From: Duganella sp. CF458
GTDB taxonomy: Bacteria > Pseudomonadota > Gammaproteobacteria > Burkholderiales > Burkholderiaceae_D
Reading direction: 5' to 3'
NCBI RefSeq assembly: GCF_900113115.1
Contig: NZ_FOOF01000012.1
Location: forward strand, 1 to 64,000
DNA length: 64,000 bases
In this document: piece after piece, positions 9,113 through 18,188 of the stretch
Numbering within the stretch: position 1 is the first letter of the stretch
Layout: every line of letters starts with the position of its first letter
Translations under genes and position numbers: made by a program
The notes under the pieces: generated by a model
Seen by the model: the letters and a program-made list of their open reading frames with translations, nothing else
Database searches by the model: none
What the model was told of the DNA's origin: nothing

Positions 9113-10564
9113 TTAAAGGCTTTGTGGTTCAGTATCTGCGTGCCACGTGTTCAAGCGCTCCAGCGCTTGCGGGGTGTTCGCATGGTGCAGCCGTACTTCC
9201 TGGAAGTCGTCTGCGGCGGAGATGGCTAGGCGCCAAGTCAACTCAACCTGGCCGGCGTCGAGGTCGATCACCACGGTGTCGATTGCCATCGGCATGGCGG
9301 CGATGGCAGAATCGGCGTCCACTCCCAGCAGGAACAGGGACTGCTTCGGCATGGCGAAAGACAATGTGGTTTTGCCCTGTTCGTCGACACGGGCATAGGG
9401 CGCGTTGGCCGGGCACAGGTTCGTGAGCAGGAATTGCTCGCCGCCTTCCATGTACGGGCATTGCTGGTCGGCCGGCGCGCCATTCCAGTAGCGGAAATCG
9501 AAGTCCTTGGGAAGGAGTGGGATTTCGTCGTCTTTCCAAGCCGTTTTCATGTCGACCTGGCCCACCAGTTCCCGACGCGGTAGCCAGCCCCGGCCCACAT
9601 AGCCCATGCCGGCCGGCGCTTGCGGCTTGTCGCCAGCGGCCGCCTGCCAGAAACCACTGGCGGTGAAAGGTTGGTCGGGATATTCGATGCAAGGCGCGGG
9701 CAGGGACTCGGCGCGGCTGGCGTCCAGGAACCAGTTGGGGGCGAAGCCGCGGCCAAGCGGATTTTGCTGGCAACTGTCATGTGCCTCCGGCGCGGTTGTC
9801 GGATCCGGATAGGTTTGGCGTTGTTCGGCGGTGAGCCGGTGCTTGGCGGGAATCCGGCCGGCGTCGGCGCTGCCGGTTTCGACGCGGCATTCGCCGCCGT
9901 ATGCGTACTCATAGCGCAGGGGAGTGCGTGCGGCCACATCGGCCGTGCTGATGCGCCAGGGCGCGGCGTCCGCCATGCCCAGCGAGCATGCGCGCAAGGT
10001 GGATTTCAGCCAGCGCTCCGGTGCGGCGTTGCGGTGTACCCGGCGTTCACCGGTGATCCGCAAGGTCTTGTCAATCAGGATTGCGCCAGGTGTGGTGGCA
10101 TTCTGCGCTGCGGCCACACGCTGCAGCCAATCCTGCTCCACGTCGAGCGACAGGCGCATCATTGGATTGAGCGGCTGCGGGCGCTCGGGTAGCGGTGCGG
10201 GTAGGCCAGGGCGCTGCACGCGCAGCGATACCTCGAACTCGCTCCCGTCAGCGTTGGCTGGCGCGTGCGCGTCGCCAACCACCACGACGTCGCATAGCGG
10301 CTTGAATGGGGCCAGGTCGCTTTCGTAGCGGACGCTCTTGTCGATATCGTCCTCGTGATGGACGTCCGCCACGTGCAAGGGCGCCGGGTCTTCGAGGGCG
10401 ATCAGTTGCGCGCGCCCATGCTCATCGCAGGGGCCAAGCGTATAGGCGGTCTTGGCGGCGATCACATGGAACGCTGCGCCATTCTGGTCGACCGTATCGA
10501 AATGCAGCGCGTCGAATTCGGTGCGATTGTCGAAGCGCAGGCTGGGGATTGCAGGGAATTCCAC
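9113..10564 (-). CDS. DUF2169 domain protein, T6SS effector adaptor
   Basis: A 483-residue protein of the DUF2169 family. Members sit between vgrG and DUF4150/PAAR-like effectors and help load the effector onto the spike. The N-terminus (FDNRTEFDALHFDTVDQNGAAFHVIAAKTAYTL in part) and the YESDLAPFKPLCDVVVVGDAHAP block near residue 80 are characteristic. A later stretch (YEYAYGGECR, NPLGRGFAPNW) also fits the family. It begins 2 bp after vgrG and ends 6 bp before the RHS gene, so the three are surely one transcript. No signal peptide or membrane segment is visible, in keeping with a cytoplasmic chaperone that is not itself secreted. Confidence 0.9.
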   Translation of the reverse strand: MEFPAIPSLRFDNRTEFDALHFDTVDQNGAAFHVIAAKTAYTLGPCDEHGRAQLIALEDPAPLHVADVHHEDDIDKSVRYESDLAPFKPLCDVVVVGDAHAPANADGSEFEVSLRVQRPGLPAPLPERPQPLNPMMRLSLDVEQDWLQRVAAAQNATTPGAILIDKTLRITGERRVHRNAAPERWLKSTLRACSLGMADAAPWRISTADVAARTPLRYEYAYGGECRVETGSADAGRIPAKHRLTAEQRQTYPDPTTAPEAHDSCQQNPLGRGFAPNWFLDASRAESLPAPCIEYPDQPFTASGFWQAAAGDKPQAPAGMGYVGRGWLPRRELVGQVDMKTAWKDDEIPLLPKDFDFRYWNGAPADQQCPYMEGGEQFLLTNLCPANAPYARVDEQGKTTLSFAMPKQSLFLLGVDADSAIAAMPMAIDTVVIDLDAGQVELTWRLAISAADDFQEVRLHHANTPQALERLNTWHADTEPQSL

Positions 10565-10566
10565 GC

Positions 10567-12705
10567 TTAACCTACCGGATTGGTGTCGACGTCGTCGCCG
10601 TGCAATTCGACCTTTTTCGAACCGCGGATGATGATCTCCTTGCCCGAAATCTCGATGCGCCCGTCCTTCTTCATGACGAAGGTGCTGGCGCCGACCTCAA
10701 TGCGGAACTCTTCGCCTGCGGTGTAGGAGATCTTTTGGCCGACCATCACGGTCTTCGACAAGCCCACCTCCTCGGCCTGCATCAGCGCCACGGTGGTGTT
10801 CATGGCCGCTCCCACCGTAGTCTGATAGGCGCCGCCGATGGTGACGATCTTCGCCAGCCCCACGGTCTCGATCTTCATGTGGCCGATGGTGACATTGCGC
10901 GTGCCGCCAATGTCGATGGTCTCGTTCTTGCCAACATCCTCGGTGCGGTTGTCGCCGATGCTGATCGTTTCGTTATGGTCGACACGCTCCTTGCGGTCGT
11001 TATGCACGGTGATGGTTTCGTTGTTGTCAACGGTCTCCGTGCGGTCGTGCTTGATGTGGTTGGTTTCGTCGTGGTCGACAGTTTTGCGGCGGTCGTTGCC
11101 AACCCACTTGTCCTCATCGTGCTCAACTTCGGTGAGCTGGTCCTTTTCGGCGTGCAGCCAGAGCTGCTCGGCGCCTTTCTTGTCCTCGAAGCGGATCGCG
11201 TTGGCATTCTCGTAGCCGCCGCCTGGCGTGGAGCGCGACAGGATGCCGCTCTGCGTCTTGTTGTCCGGCAGGGACCAGGGCGGCATGGTTTGCGCATTGG
11301 GGACCATGCCTGTGATCAGGGGACGGTCCGGGTTCCCATCCAGGAACTGGACGATGACCTCGGTGCCGATGCGCGGGATCGACGTCATGCCGAAATTCGG
11401 GCCGGACCATGCTGTCGCCACACGCACCCAGGCGGAACTCTTTTCGTCATATTGGCCCACGCGGTCCCAATGGAACTGCACGCGTACCCGGCCATATTCG
11501 TCGGTATGGATTTCATCGCCGGCCGGGCCAACCACCGTGGCGGTTTGCAGGCCATAGAGCTTGGGCGCCTGGCTGTTGAAGCCACGCCCGGGACGCCACG
11601 GGACATTCCTGCCGATGCAGGTCAGGGCGTTGCTGTAATGGGCCGGGGCCAGGGTGCCGGTCTGGTAGTTGTTGCTGGCGCTGTGCCGCACTTCGAGGAT
11701 CAGGAACTCGCTGTCCTGGCTATCGAAATGTCCGGTGAGGCTGAACCATCGGCCCGGTTGCGCGGTGCGGTCGTTGCCGCCGCCTTCGAAATGCTTGGCG
11801 CTGGCCTCGATTTCTTCGGTGCGCCTGCGGGCTTGTGCGTCCCCGTCGTCGCCGTCCATGAAACCATATGCGCCGGTGTAGTCGTATGTTTCGATCTGGT
11901 GCACCTTGCCCTGGTCGTTGATGACGGGCAGGGTGGTCGTCTGCGGGCGCGGGTTCTTGAAATCGAAACTGGCCAGTGCGACTTTGCCGGGGACGATGCG
12001 GCGCACCGGCGACCAGTCGCCGATCGCGTCGTCTTCCTTCGCGCCGGCTTCGCGCTGGAAGGGGATCTCGGGTGACTCGCCGTCGATGGCATCGGCGCGG
12101 GTCGTATCGTCGGCCAACACCAGGGTGTGGCCGTCCGCGCGGTGCTCGTACCAGTAATGCCAGCCGCGTTCTTCCCAGCGGCGGTGCAGGTAGTTGTAAT
12201 CGCTTTCCGTCGCCTGGCAGGCATCGGTCATTCCGGCGTCTTCGCCATGGATGCGCGCTTGCCAGTCCGCGACCGGATAGTCGTTGAAGATGTCGGTGGT
12301 CTGCTGCTGCACCGTCTTGCTGTGGAAAAGGTAATAGTCCCTGCGCAGCCGAAGATACGCCATCCATGGCGCCAGTTGCATGCGGTAGTAGGCATGGCCG
12401 CCGTCGGTCTTCACGAATTGGAACTCGAATACGTAGCCGTTGAAGTAGCGCAGGCTGCCGTCTTCACGCACCAGCGATATCGTCACCATGCGTCCTTGGA
12501 CGTCCGTCAGCGGGATGCTGGCGTCGTTGGACAGCACTTCGACAGTGAAGCGGAAGTCTCGTGACAAGCCTTCCGTGGCATCCAGGCTGTTGACCAGCAT
12601 GAGTGCTTGCGGGCCGTCCTCATGGGGGAAGGAAAGGCGCAACAGGCGGTTGGTTTGGGCTGTGCCGAGCAGGGCCTCGGGAACGGCGGCATTGAGGTAA
12701 GTCAT
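10567..12705 (-). CDS. vgrG: Type VI secretion spike protein VgrG
   Basis: A 712-residue VgrG, the trimeric spike of the T6SS tail. The N-terminal gp27-like part carries NSLDATEGLSRDFRFTVEVLS and the YNYLHRRWEERGWHYWYEHR block. The gp5-like OB part holds EIHTDEYGRVRVQFHWDR and WVRVATAWSGPNFGM. The C-terminus is a beta-helix of short VD/H/N repeats (DRTETVDNNETITVHNDRKE and onward) ending in a DUF2345-like tail. It has the usual family length with no added effector domain, so its cargo is presumably the downstream RHS protein. It opens the three-gene cargo operon. No T6SS sheath, baseplate or ATPase genes are in the window, so the machine must be encoded elsewhere. Confidence 0.94.
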   Translation of the reverse strand: MTYLNAAVPEALLGTAQTNRLLRLSFPHEDGPQALMLVNSLDATEGLSRDFRFTVEVLSNDASIPLTDVQGRMVTISLVREDGSLRYFNGYVFEFQFVKTDGGHAYYRMQLAPWMAYLRLRRDYYLFHSKTVQQQTTDIFNDYPVADWQARIHGEDAGMTDACQATESDYNYLHRRWEERGWHYWYEHRADGHTLVLADDTTRADAIDGESPEIPFQREAGAKEDDAIGDWSPVRRIVPGKVALASFDFKNPRPQTTTLPVINDQGKVHQIETYDYTGAYGFMDGDDGDAQARRRTEEIEASAKHFEGGGNDRTAQPGRWFSLTGHFDSQDSEFLILEVRHSASNNYQTGTLAPAHYSNALTCIGRNVPWRPGRGFNSQAPKLYGLQTATVVGPAGDEIHTDEYGRVRVQFHWDRVGQYDEKSSAWVRVATAWSGPNFGMTSIPRIGTEVIVQFLDGNPDRPLITGMVPNAQTMPPWSLPDNKTQSGILSRSTPGGGYENANAIRFEDKKGAEQLWLHAEKDQLTEVEHDEDKWVGNDRRKTVDHDETNHIKHDRTETVDNNETITVHNDRKERVDHNETISIGDNRTEDVGKNETIDIGGTRNVTIGHMKIETVGLAKIVTIGGAYQTTVGAAMNTTVALMQAEEVGLSKTVMVGQKISYTAGEEFRIEVGASTFVMKKDGRIEISGKEIIIRGSKKVELHGDDVDTNPVG

Positions 12706-12926
12706 GCTAGTTATCTTTTTGCTATGTTGGCACGCAATTTAGCATAAGACCCCGGTGCTACGGTTCAGTTGGAATTCAACGGTGTGCAGCCTTTAGTGAC
12801 AATGGGAAATGCCGATGAGATACTTGCAGATTGAATGTGAATAGACGGGTATTTCCCGCTGGATACATGGCGTGTTATCATTTTTGTAAAGTTCAAAAAT
12901 GAAACAACGCCTTAACAGGAAACTAA

Positions 12927-13454
12927 ATGGCTAATTATTTTTGCGTGTTTCCAGCTCCCGATGCCCACATAGATTTCCTGGGCAATCATCCGGATGCGAT
13001 TTACCCGTATATCGAAGGCGAAGACCCTGAGGTGGAAGGATTGCCGGCCGACTGGCCCCGGGACTGCGTCGACCCGATCGGCTTCAGCGAGGCCAATCAC
13101 CGCAATGTCGATCTCTATCACTGGATCCTGAACGGGTCCGAAGCCGATGTCACCGGCGGCGCGTCGTTGTTCCAGACATGGTTCAGCCGGGAGCATTCGG
13201 GAATTGATCTCACTGGCGATGGCGACTTCTTTGCGTTCAAATCAGCGCAGCTGCCTGAGATGGCTGCCGCGGCAAGCAAAGTCGATTTGCAAGCGGTAAG
13301 GACCGCCTTCACCGCCTGGTTGCAAAAGGCAGAGAAGGACTACGTCCCTGACGATCAAGCTTGCCAGGCGTTCGTGGATGAATTCCGGGAATTCAGCGAA
13401 CAGCTTGCGCTGGTGATGGCAGAGCGAAAAGGGCTGCTGATCTGCCCTTGCTGA
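12927..13454 (+). CDS. Conserved hypothetical protein
   Basis: A 175-residue acidic, probably cytoplasmic protein, transcribed divergently from the VgrG operon. It has alternating aromatic and acidic stretches (NHRNVDLYHWILNG, FFAFKSAQLPEM) and a helical C-terminus ending CPC. There is no signal peptide. The general shape, with a short beta-rich start and helical end, recalls the DUF1877/YfbM group, but no defining motif lets me claim membership. The start at 12927 follows an AACAGGAAACTAA stretch that gives a reasonable ribosome-binding site. Function unknown. Confidence 0.72.
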   Translation: MANYFCVFPAPDAHIDFLGNHPDAIYPYIEGEDPEVEGLPADWPRDCVDPIGFSEANHRNVDLYHWILNGSEADVTGGASLFQTWFSREHSGIDLTGDGDFFAFKSAQLPEMAAAASKVDLQAVRTAFTAWLQKAEKDYVPDDQACQAFVDEFREFSEQLALVMAERKGLLICPC

Positions 13455-13572
13455 CTCCTTTTGGGGCGTTGGCCCCGATGCCCGGCCTGTCGTGCTGGCC
13501 GTGGAATTCATGTTGTTCCCAAGTGACAATGTGTGAGACACGGCAGGAGTCGTTTTTCTTATACTTCGCACT

Positions 13573-14076
13573 ATGAAAATTATTCTGTCACTGATCCTTG
13601 CCCTGGCGGCCTTGCCGGTGCACGCCCAACTCTATAAATGGACCGACGCCAACGGCAAGGTTCATTACGCCGACCGCCCGCAGGATGGCGTCAAGAGCAA
13701 TGAAATCGCGGTGCAGCGTGCCGCTGCGAAGCCTGCTTCGGCGCCAGCCAACAACTGGCAGCAGCGTGAACTCGAGTCGCGCGAAAGGCGTTTGCAGCGC
13801 GAGACGGCGAACCAGGAAGCTGCCGACACCGCAGCGCGCAATGCCGGGAAGACGCCGTATAACCCCAGCCAGAACCGTAACAACAAGGCCATGAGCGATG
13901 ATGAAGTCTGCAAGCGCGATGCGCAGCAGATCGAGTTTTCCGAAAAAGTTCCAAGGCTGGCGTTCGGTGGCGCGAACGGATCGGTCACCGTGAGTGAAGA
14001 AGAACGCCAGGCCATCGTCCGCCAACGCAAGGAAAACCACGCCTTGTTGTGCGGCTCCGGCCAGCGCACGCGCTGA
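13573..14076 (+). CDS. DUF4124 domain-containing secreted protein
   Basis: A 167-residue exported protein. Residues 1-18 are a clear signal peptide ending in VHA before Gln. The mature start LYKWTDANGKVHYADRPQ is the DUF4124 signature, a small periplasmic beta domain common in Beta- and Gammaproteobacteria with no proven function. The middle and C-terminus are charged, rich in Arg, Gln and Glu, and probably coiled (QQRELESRERRLQRETANQE). Two cysteines (CKRDAQQIEF, LLCGSG) could form a disulphide in the periplasm. It stands alone between a hypothetical gene and the convergent helicase gene. Confidence 0.88.
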   Translation: MKIILSLILALAALPVHAQLYKWTDANGKVHYADRPQDGVKSNEIAVQRAAAKPASAPANNWQQRELESRERRLQRETANQEAADTAARNAGKTPYNPSQNRNNKAMSDDEVCKRDAQQIEFSEKVPRLAFGGANGSVTVSEEERQAIVRQRKENHALLCGSGQRTR

Positions 14077-14179
14077 AAACCCGATGTTCCTCAAATGTTT
14101 CATTGTTCCCGCAGCGCTGCAAGACTGAGTTGCCCGACATCGCCCTGCTGGTGGAACAGGGCGCACGGGTGGTCAGTCG

Positions 14180-16465
14180 CTATGCCGGAAGGTTCCTGGC
14201 GCCGACCTGCCACCATGTGGGTAGCAAGGCCTGGATTTCAGGGCGGCCGAAGCGGTCGTCAATCAGGTGGACGGTACCGCGGTCGCTGGTGGTGCGTATG
14301 ACGCGGCCGGCGGCCTGCACGACTTTCTGCAGTCCGGGATAGAGGTAGGTGTAGTCGTAGCCGGCTCCGAACGCTGCTTCCATGCGGGTTTTGATCTGCT
14401 CGTTGACCGGATTAATCTGCGGCAGCCCAAGCGTGGCGATGAAGGCGCCGATCAGGCGGTCGCCCGGCAAGTCGATGCCTTCGCCAAAAGAACCTCCCAG
14501 CACCGCGAAGCCGATGCCTTCGCCGCCTGCGCGGAAGCGGGCCAGGAAGGCATCACGCGCCGTTTCATCCATGCGCCGCTCCTGGCGCCATAGCGGCACG
14601 CCGGGGTGGCGGGCGGCGAACAGCTCGGCCACTTTTTCCATGTAATCGAAACTGCTGAAGAAGGCCAGATAGTTGCCGGGCTCGCGCTGGTACTGCTCGC
14701 CCATCAGCGTTGCGATTGGCGCCAGCGAACGCTCGCGGTGCTGGTAGCGGGTGGAGATGTGACTGGCGATGCGTACCTGGAGCTGCTGCGCGTCGAAGGG
14801 CGAAGCAACGTCTACCCACGCCGTGTCGGCCGGCATGCCCAGCGTGTCGGCGTAGTAGTTCCAAGGGCTGAGCGTGGCGGAAAACAGGGCCACCGCGTGC
14901 GCGGCTTCGAAGCGCTGCTTGAGGAAGGGCGCGGGAAGGATGTTCCGGATGCAGAGCACCGAATTGACGCGGCCTGCCGCGGCGCCACGGCCACCGTCGG
15001 ACTTCTCGATGTCGAACAGCGAGTGCTCGCCGAAGCTTTCCGCCAGGCGGCCGAACAGCAGGGCGTTGAAATAGAAGTCCAGCACGTCGGCATCGAACCA
15101 GGCAGGATGCTCGGCCATGTAGTCGCCGATTTCGGTGCAGGCGGTTTGCAGCGCGGCCATGAACTTCTCGGGCAGCTCGGCGTGGCTGGCGTATTCGGCT
15201 TCCTGCTCTTTTTCCAACGCGCTCCATTGGCGGTGCACGCGGTCCAGCGGTTTGTGCAGCGCTTCCGGGGCGGTCTTGCGCAGTACGCGCAGGCGCACAT
15301 GGTCCATTTCGGCCGAGTACATCTTGCGGGCGCGCGAAACCATATTGTGGGCTTCATCGGCCAGCACGCCGACCTTCCAGCCGTTCATCTGCGTCAGGCT
15401 GTACAACATGGCGCTGATGTCGAAGTAGTAGTTGTAGTCGCCCACCACCACGTCGGCCCACCGCACCAGTTCCGATTGAAGGTAATACGGGCAGACCTGG
15501 TGCACCAGCGCGACTTCGCGCACCGAAGCGCGATCCAGCATCGGCTGCTGCAAGGCTGCGGCGCGGGCGGCTGGCAGGCGGTCGTAGAAGCCTTGCGCCA
15601 GCGGGCAGGACTCGCCGTGGCAGGCTTTGTCCGGGTTCTCGCAGGCAGTGGTCTTGGCCGCCAGTTCGAGCGCACGCAGCGGCAGCAAGGGAGCGCTGCG
15701 TTTGATGGCGTCAACCGCGCCGAGCGCCATGCCGCGGCCGCTGGTTTTGGCGGCCAGGAAGAACACTTTGTCCAGGCCGTGTTCAGCGCTGGCCTTCAGC
15801 ATCGGGAAAATGCTGCCGATGCTTTTGCCGATACCGGTTGGCGCTTGTGCCAGCAGCGAGCAGCCGCGCGCGCTGGCCTTGAACATGGCTTCCGCAAGCT
15901 GGCGCTGGCCGGGACGGAAGTCTTCGTGCGGGAAGCGCAGGGCGCGCAGTTGTTCGTCGCGCGCGGTGCGGTGCGCCAGTTCCTGTTCGGCCCATGCCAC
16001 GAATCGGCCGCATTGTTCTTCGAAGAAGGCGCGCAGCGAGGCGGCATCCGCTTCTTCGGTCAACACGGTTTCCTTCTGAGTGCCGATGTCGAAGTAGACC
16101 AGTGCCAGTCGCACGGCAGTCAGTTCGCGTGACGCGCATAGCAGGTGGCCATACACCTTGAGCTGGGCCCAGTGCAGGATGCGGTGGTTGGCGGGCTGGC
16201 GCGACAGGTCGCCGCGATAGGTCTTGATCTCTTCGAGCTGGTTCTGGCGCGGGTTGTAGCCGTCGGCGCGGCCGCGCACGTGCAAGGGGCCGAAGTCGCC
16301 TGACAGGCTCACCTCGCGCTCATAGTCGTCGTCACGGCGGCTGGCGACAATGGCGTGGCCCTCCATGCCTTCCTGTGCGGTAGGCGTGGGCGTGAAGCGC
16401 AGGTCCAGGTCGCCTTGCTTGGCGGTGAACTCGCACAGGGCGCGGACGGCGACGGTGTAGCTCAT
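14180..16465 (-). CDS. Nuclease-helicase: PD-(D/E)XK domain fused to a DinG/XPD-family Fe-S helicase
   Basis: 761 residues from the ATG at 16465, which overlaps the FAN1 stop by four bases (ATGA). Residues ~60-110 carry RADGYNPRQNQLEEIKTY and QLKVYGHLL, the D...ExK...Q..Y pattern of RecB/Cas4-type nucleases. The helicase follows: Walker A APTGIGKS at ~208-215, a cysteine cluster (C..ENPDKACHGESC, then HQVCPYY) that fits an XPD/DinG 4Fe-4S site, a DEAH box (ADEAHNM), and the C-terminal motifs (FAVLGGSFGEGIDLPGDRL, QAAGRVIR). DinG/XPD enzymes unwind DNA 5' to 3' in repair. Coupling to the FAN1 nuclease and the upstream LexA-type box point to a DNA-damage role. A longer reading starting further upstream would lie inside the FAN1 gene and is not preferred. 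Confidence 0.9.
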   Translation of the reverse strand: MSYTVAVRALCEFTAKQGDLDLRFTPTPTAQEGMEGHAIVASRRDDDYEREVSLSGDFGPLHVRGRADGYNPRQNQLEEIKTYRGDLSRQPANHRILHWAQLKVYGHLLCASRELTAVRLALVYFDIGTQKETVLTEEADAASLRAFFEEQCGRFVAWAEQELAHRTARDEQLRALRFPHEDFRPGQRQLAEAMFKASARGCSLLAQAPTGIGKSIGSIFPMLKASAEHGLDKVFFLAAKTSGRGMALGAVDAIKRSAPLLPLRALELAAKTTACENPDKACHGESCPLAQGFYDRLPAARAAALQQPMLDRASVREVALVHQVCPYYLQSELVRWADVVVGDYNYYFDISAMLYSLTQMNGWKVGVLADEAHNMVSRARKMYSAEMDHVRLRVLRKTAPEALHKPLDRVHRQWSALEKEQEAEYASHAELPEKFMAALQTACTEIGDYMAEHPAWFDADVLDFYFNALLFGRLAESFGEHSLFDIEKSDGGRGAAAGRVNSVLCIRNILPAPFLKQRFEAAHAVALFSATLSPWNYYADTLGMPADTAWVDVASPFDAQQLQVRIASHISTRYQHRERSLAPIATLMGEQYQREPGNYLAFFSSFDYMEKVAELFAARHPGVPLWRQERRMDETARDAFLARFRAGGEGIGFAVLGGSFGEGIDLPGDRLIGAFIATLGLPQINPVNEQIKTRMEAAFGAGYDYTYLYPGLQKVVQAAGRVIRTTSDRGTVHLIDDRFGRPEIQALLPTWWQVGARNLPA

Positions 16466-18102
16466 TCCTGCCACGCCAGGTAACACACGGACACCGGCAT
16501 GCCATGCGCTGCGCAGTAATCGATCCAGCGCAGCTGGTTGTCCTGCAGGCGGTCGCCAGGGCCTTTGACTTCCACCATCTGGTAGCGCTGTTCGCCCGGC
16601 CAGAAGCGGATCAGGTCGGGGAAACCGCTGCGGTTGGCCTTGATGTCGAGCAGGATGCGTTCGAACCACAGCTTCAAATGGGCTGCGGGAATGCATTCCA
16701 GCGCGAGGCCGAGCAGTTCTTCATCGATTGCGTCCCAATAGACGAAGGGCGATTGCAGGCCGGCCTTGGCGGCGTAATTGGCGCGGATCGCGTCGCTGTA
16801 GCTGCCATCTTCCAGCCGCGCGAAACAGGCTTGAAACAGCGCGGCGCGACGGCGCTGAAAGTCGGCGCTGTGTAAATCGGCAGGGCCATGGTGGTAGGGA
16901 TGGAAGAAGGCGCCTGGAATGGCGGCAAATACCGCGTCCCAGCACAGCAGGCCAAACAGGGAATTGGCCAGCGCATTCTCCACATAGAAGCAGGGTGCGT
17001 CGTCCTGCCACAAATGATCGCGCACCACGCCTTCGACCCACCAATCCTCCGCCGGCATCGGCAGCACCAGGTCGATGCGCTCGACCGGCGTGGGCTTGTG
17101 CGCCGGCTCGCGCATGTGGCCAAGCTTGCGGCGCAGTCGCGGCGCCATGCGCAGCAATTGCTGCCGCTCGGCTTCGCTCTCGGGCGCGGCTTGCGCGCGC
17201 TGCAGCCATTCATAGGCCAGGCCGATGCGCTCATCCTTTTCCAGCACGCGGATGGCGCGGGCCCGGGCCCCGGGGTAGGCGCACTGTTGGTACAGTTCAA
17301 AGGCGCCGGCCCAGTTGCCCAGTTTTTCCAGCTGCTGGCCGAACTGGAACAGCATTTTCTGGCGGCGGCTAAGCAGCCACTCGTTGTCGCCGGCCAGGGC
17401 GGGCAGCTCGCGCGCCAGTTGCAGCGGGTCTTCACCCTCGGCGAATCGCTCGCGGCAGGCATGCAATGCAAGGTAATCGTCGATGTCGCGGCGCGAGCGG
17501 AAGCCGCGCGCGGCCGGCGAAAACTCGACTTTTTCGAAGCGGTAGATGCCCAGGTTGGACAGCACGAACTCCGACCAGTCCTGGTGGAAGTTACCGAAGA
17601 AGATCAGGCGCAGCCGGTCGCACAGGGGCTTGGACAGGATGTGGTAGGCCTGGTCGCCGGCGTCGGCATACCAGGAAGTGAAGCGGTGACTGCCTGCGTG
17701 GCGCTCGCGCAGCGCTTCGAGCTGGTCGGCCTTGCGCGCACCACGTTCGGCGCCGCTGAGGGCGAATACACGGGTGATCTCGGGCTTTTGCAGCAACTCG
17801 AACAGTTCGTCCAGCGTCAGCTCGGGGTCTTGCACCACCCAGCCTTGCATCACCAGCGGACTGGCGGCGGAAATGGTGCAGCCGATCTCGGGATAGCTCA
17901 ACTTGGAAGCGCGGAACAGCTCTCCCTTGCGCATCACCATGCGCACGAACAGGGCGCGCGATGGTTGGGGCAGGGTGGGGAAGCTGGCGAGGAAGCCCGC
18001 TTCCTCGTCCGTCAGCAGGTCGCTATAGCGTTCGCCAATCCAATGCAGGACCTGGTGGAAGTTATCCAGGTAATAGAAGGGATTTTCGAGGACGGGGTTC
18101 AT
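16462..18102 (-). CDS. FAN1-like VRR-NUC structure-specific nuclease
   Basis: A 546-residue bacterial FAN1 homologue. The N-terminus (YYLDNFHQVLHWIGERYSDLL, LFVRMVMRKGELFRASKL) matches the DNA-binding and SAP-like part of FAN1. The C-terminal VRR-NUC domain shows GFPDLIRFWP and then MVEVKGPGDRLQDNQ, which supply the PD...EVK catalytic set, followed by W.......G....CYL. FAN1 proteins cut 5' flaps and help unhook interstrand crosslinks; the bacterial ones act as DNA repair nucleases. It is translationally coupled to the nuclease-helicase downstream. A perfect CTGT-N8-ACAG site lies 22 bp upstream of its start, so induction by the SOS response is likely. Confidence 0.93.
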   Translation of the reverse strand: MNPVLENPFYYLDNFHQVLHWIGERYSDLLTDEEAGFLASFPTLPQPSRALFVRMVMRKGELFRASKLSYPEIGCTISAASPLVMQGWVVQDPELTLDELFELLQKPEITRVFALSGAERGARKADQLEALRERHAGSHRFTSWYADAGDQAYHILSKPLCDRLRLIFFGNFHQDWSEFVLSNLGIYRFEKVEFSPAARGFRSRRDIDDYLALHACRERFAEGEDPLQLARELPALAGDNEWLLSRRQKMLFQFGQQLEKLGNWAGAFELYQQCAYPGARARAIRVLEKDERIGLAYEWLQRAQAAPESEAERQQLLRMAPRLRRKLGHMREPAHKPTPVERIDLVLPMPAEDWWVEGVVRDHLWQDDAPCFYVENALANSLFGLLCWDAVFAAIPGAFFHPYHHGPADLHSADFQRRRAALFQACFARLEDGSYSDAIRANYAAKAGLQSPFVYWDAIDEELLGLALECIPAAHLKLWFERILLDIKANRSGFPDLIRFWPGEQRYQMVEVKGPGDRLQDNQLRWIDYCAAHGMPVSVCYLAWQE

Positions 18103-18123
18103 GCAGGGAGCGAAGAGGTGTAA

Positions 18124-18139
18124 CTGTATTTTTATACAG
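18124..18139 (-). promoter_or_regulatory. LexA-type SOS box upstream of the FAN1/helicase operon
   Basis: CTGTATTTTTATACAG is an exact CTGT-N8-ACAG palindrome with an AT-only core, the proteobacterial LexA consensus. It ends 22 bp before the FAN1 start codon, where bound LexA would cover the promoter. Confidence 0.8.
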
Positions 18140-18188
18140 TATAACGCCTCCGCGCCCTCGCGTCACCCCTTACCAGCCCGGTCGGGCC

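Noticed and set aside
10306..12075. A 589-codon plus-strand open frame opposite vgrG and the DUF2169 gene
   Set aside because: It crosses the junction of two certain genes on the other strand and has no domain or ribosome-binding site that supports it.
16466..16696. N-terminal extension of the nuclease-helicase to 838 residues
   Set aside because: The extra 77 residues overlap the conserved VRR-NUC end of FAN1 and read as low-complexity Arg/Pro sequence. The ATG at 16465 gives a four-base overlap typical of coupled genes.
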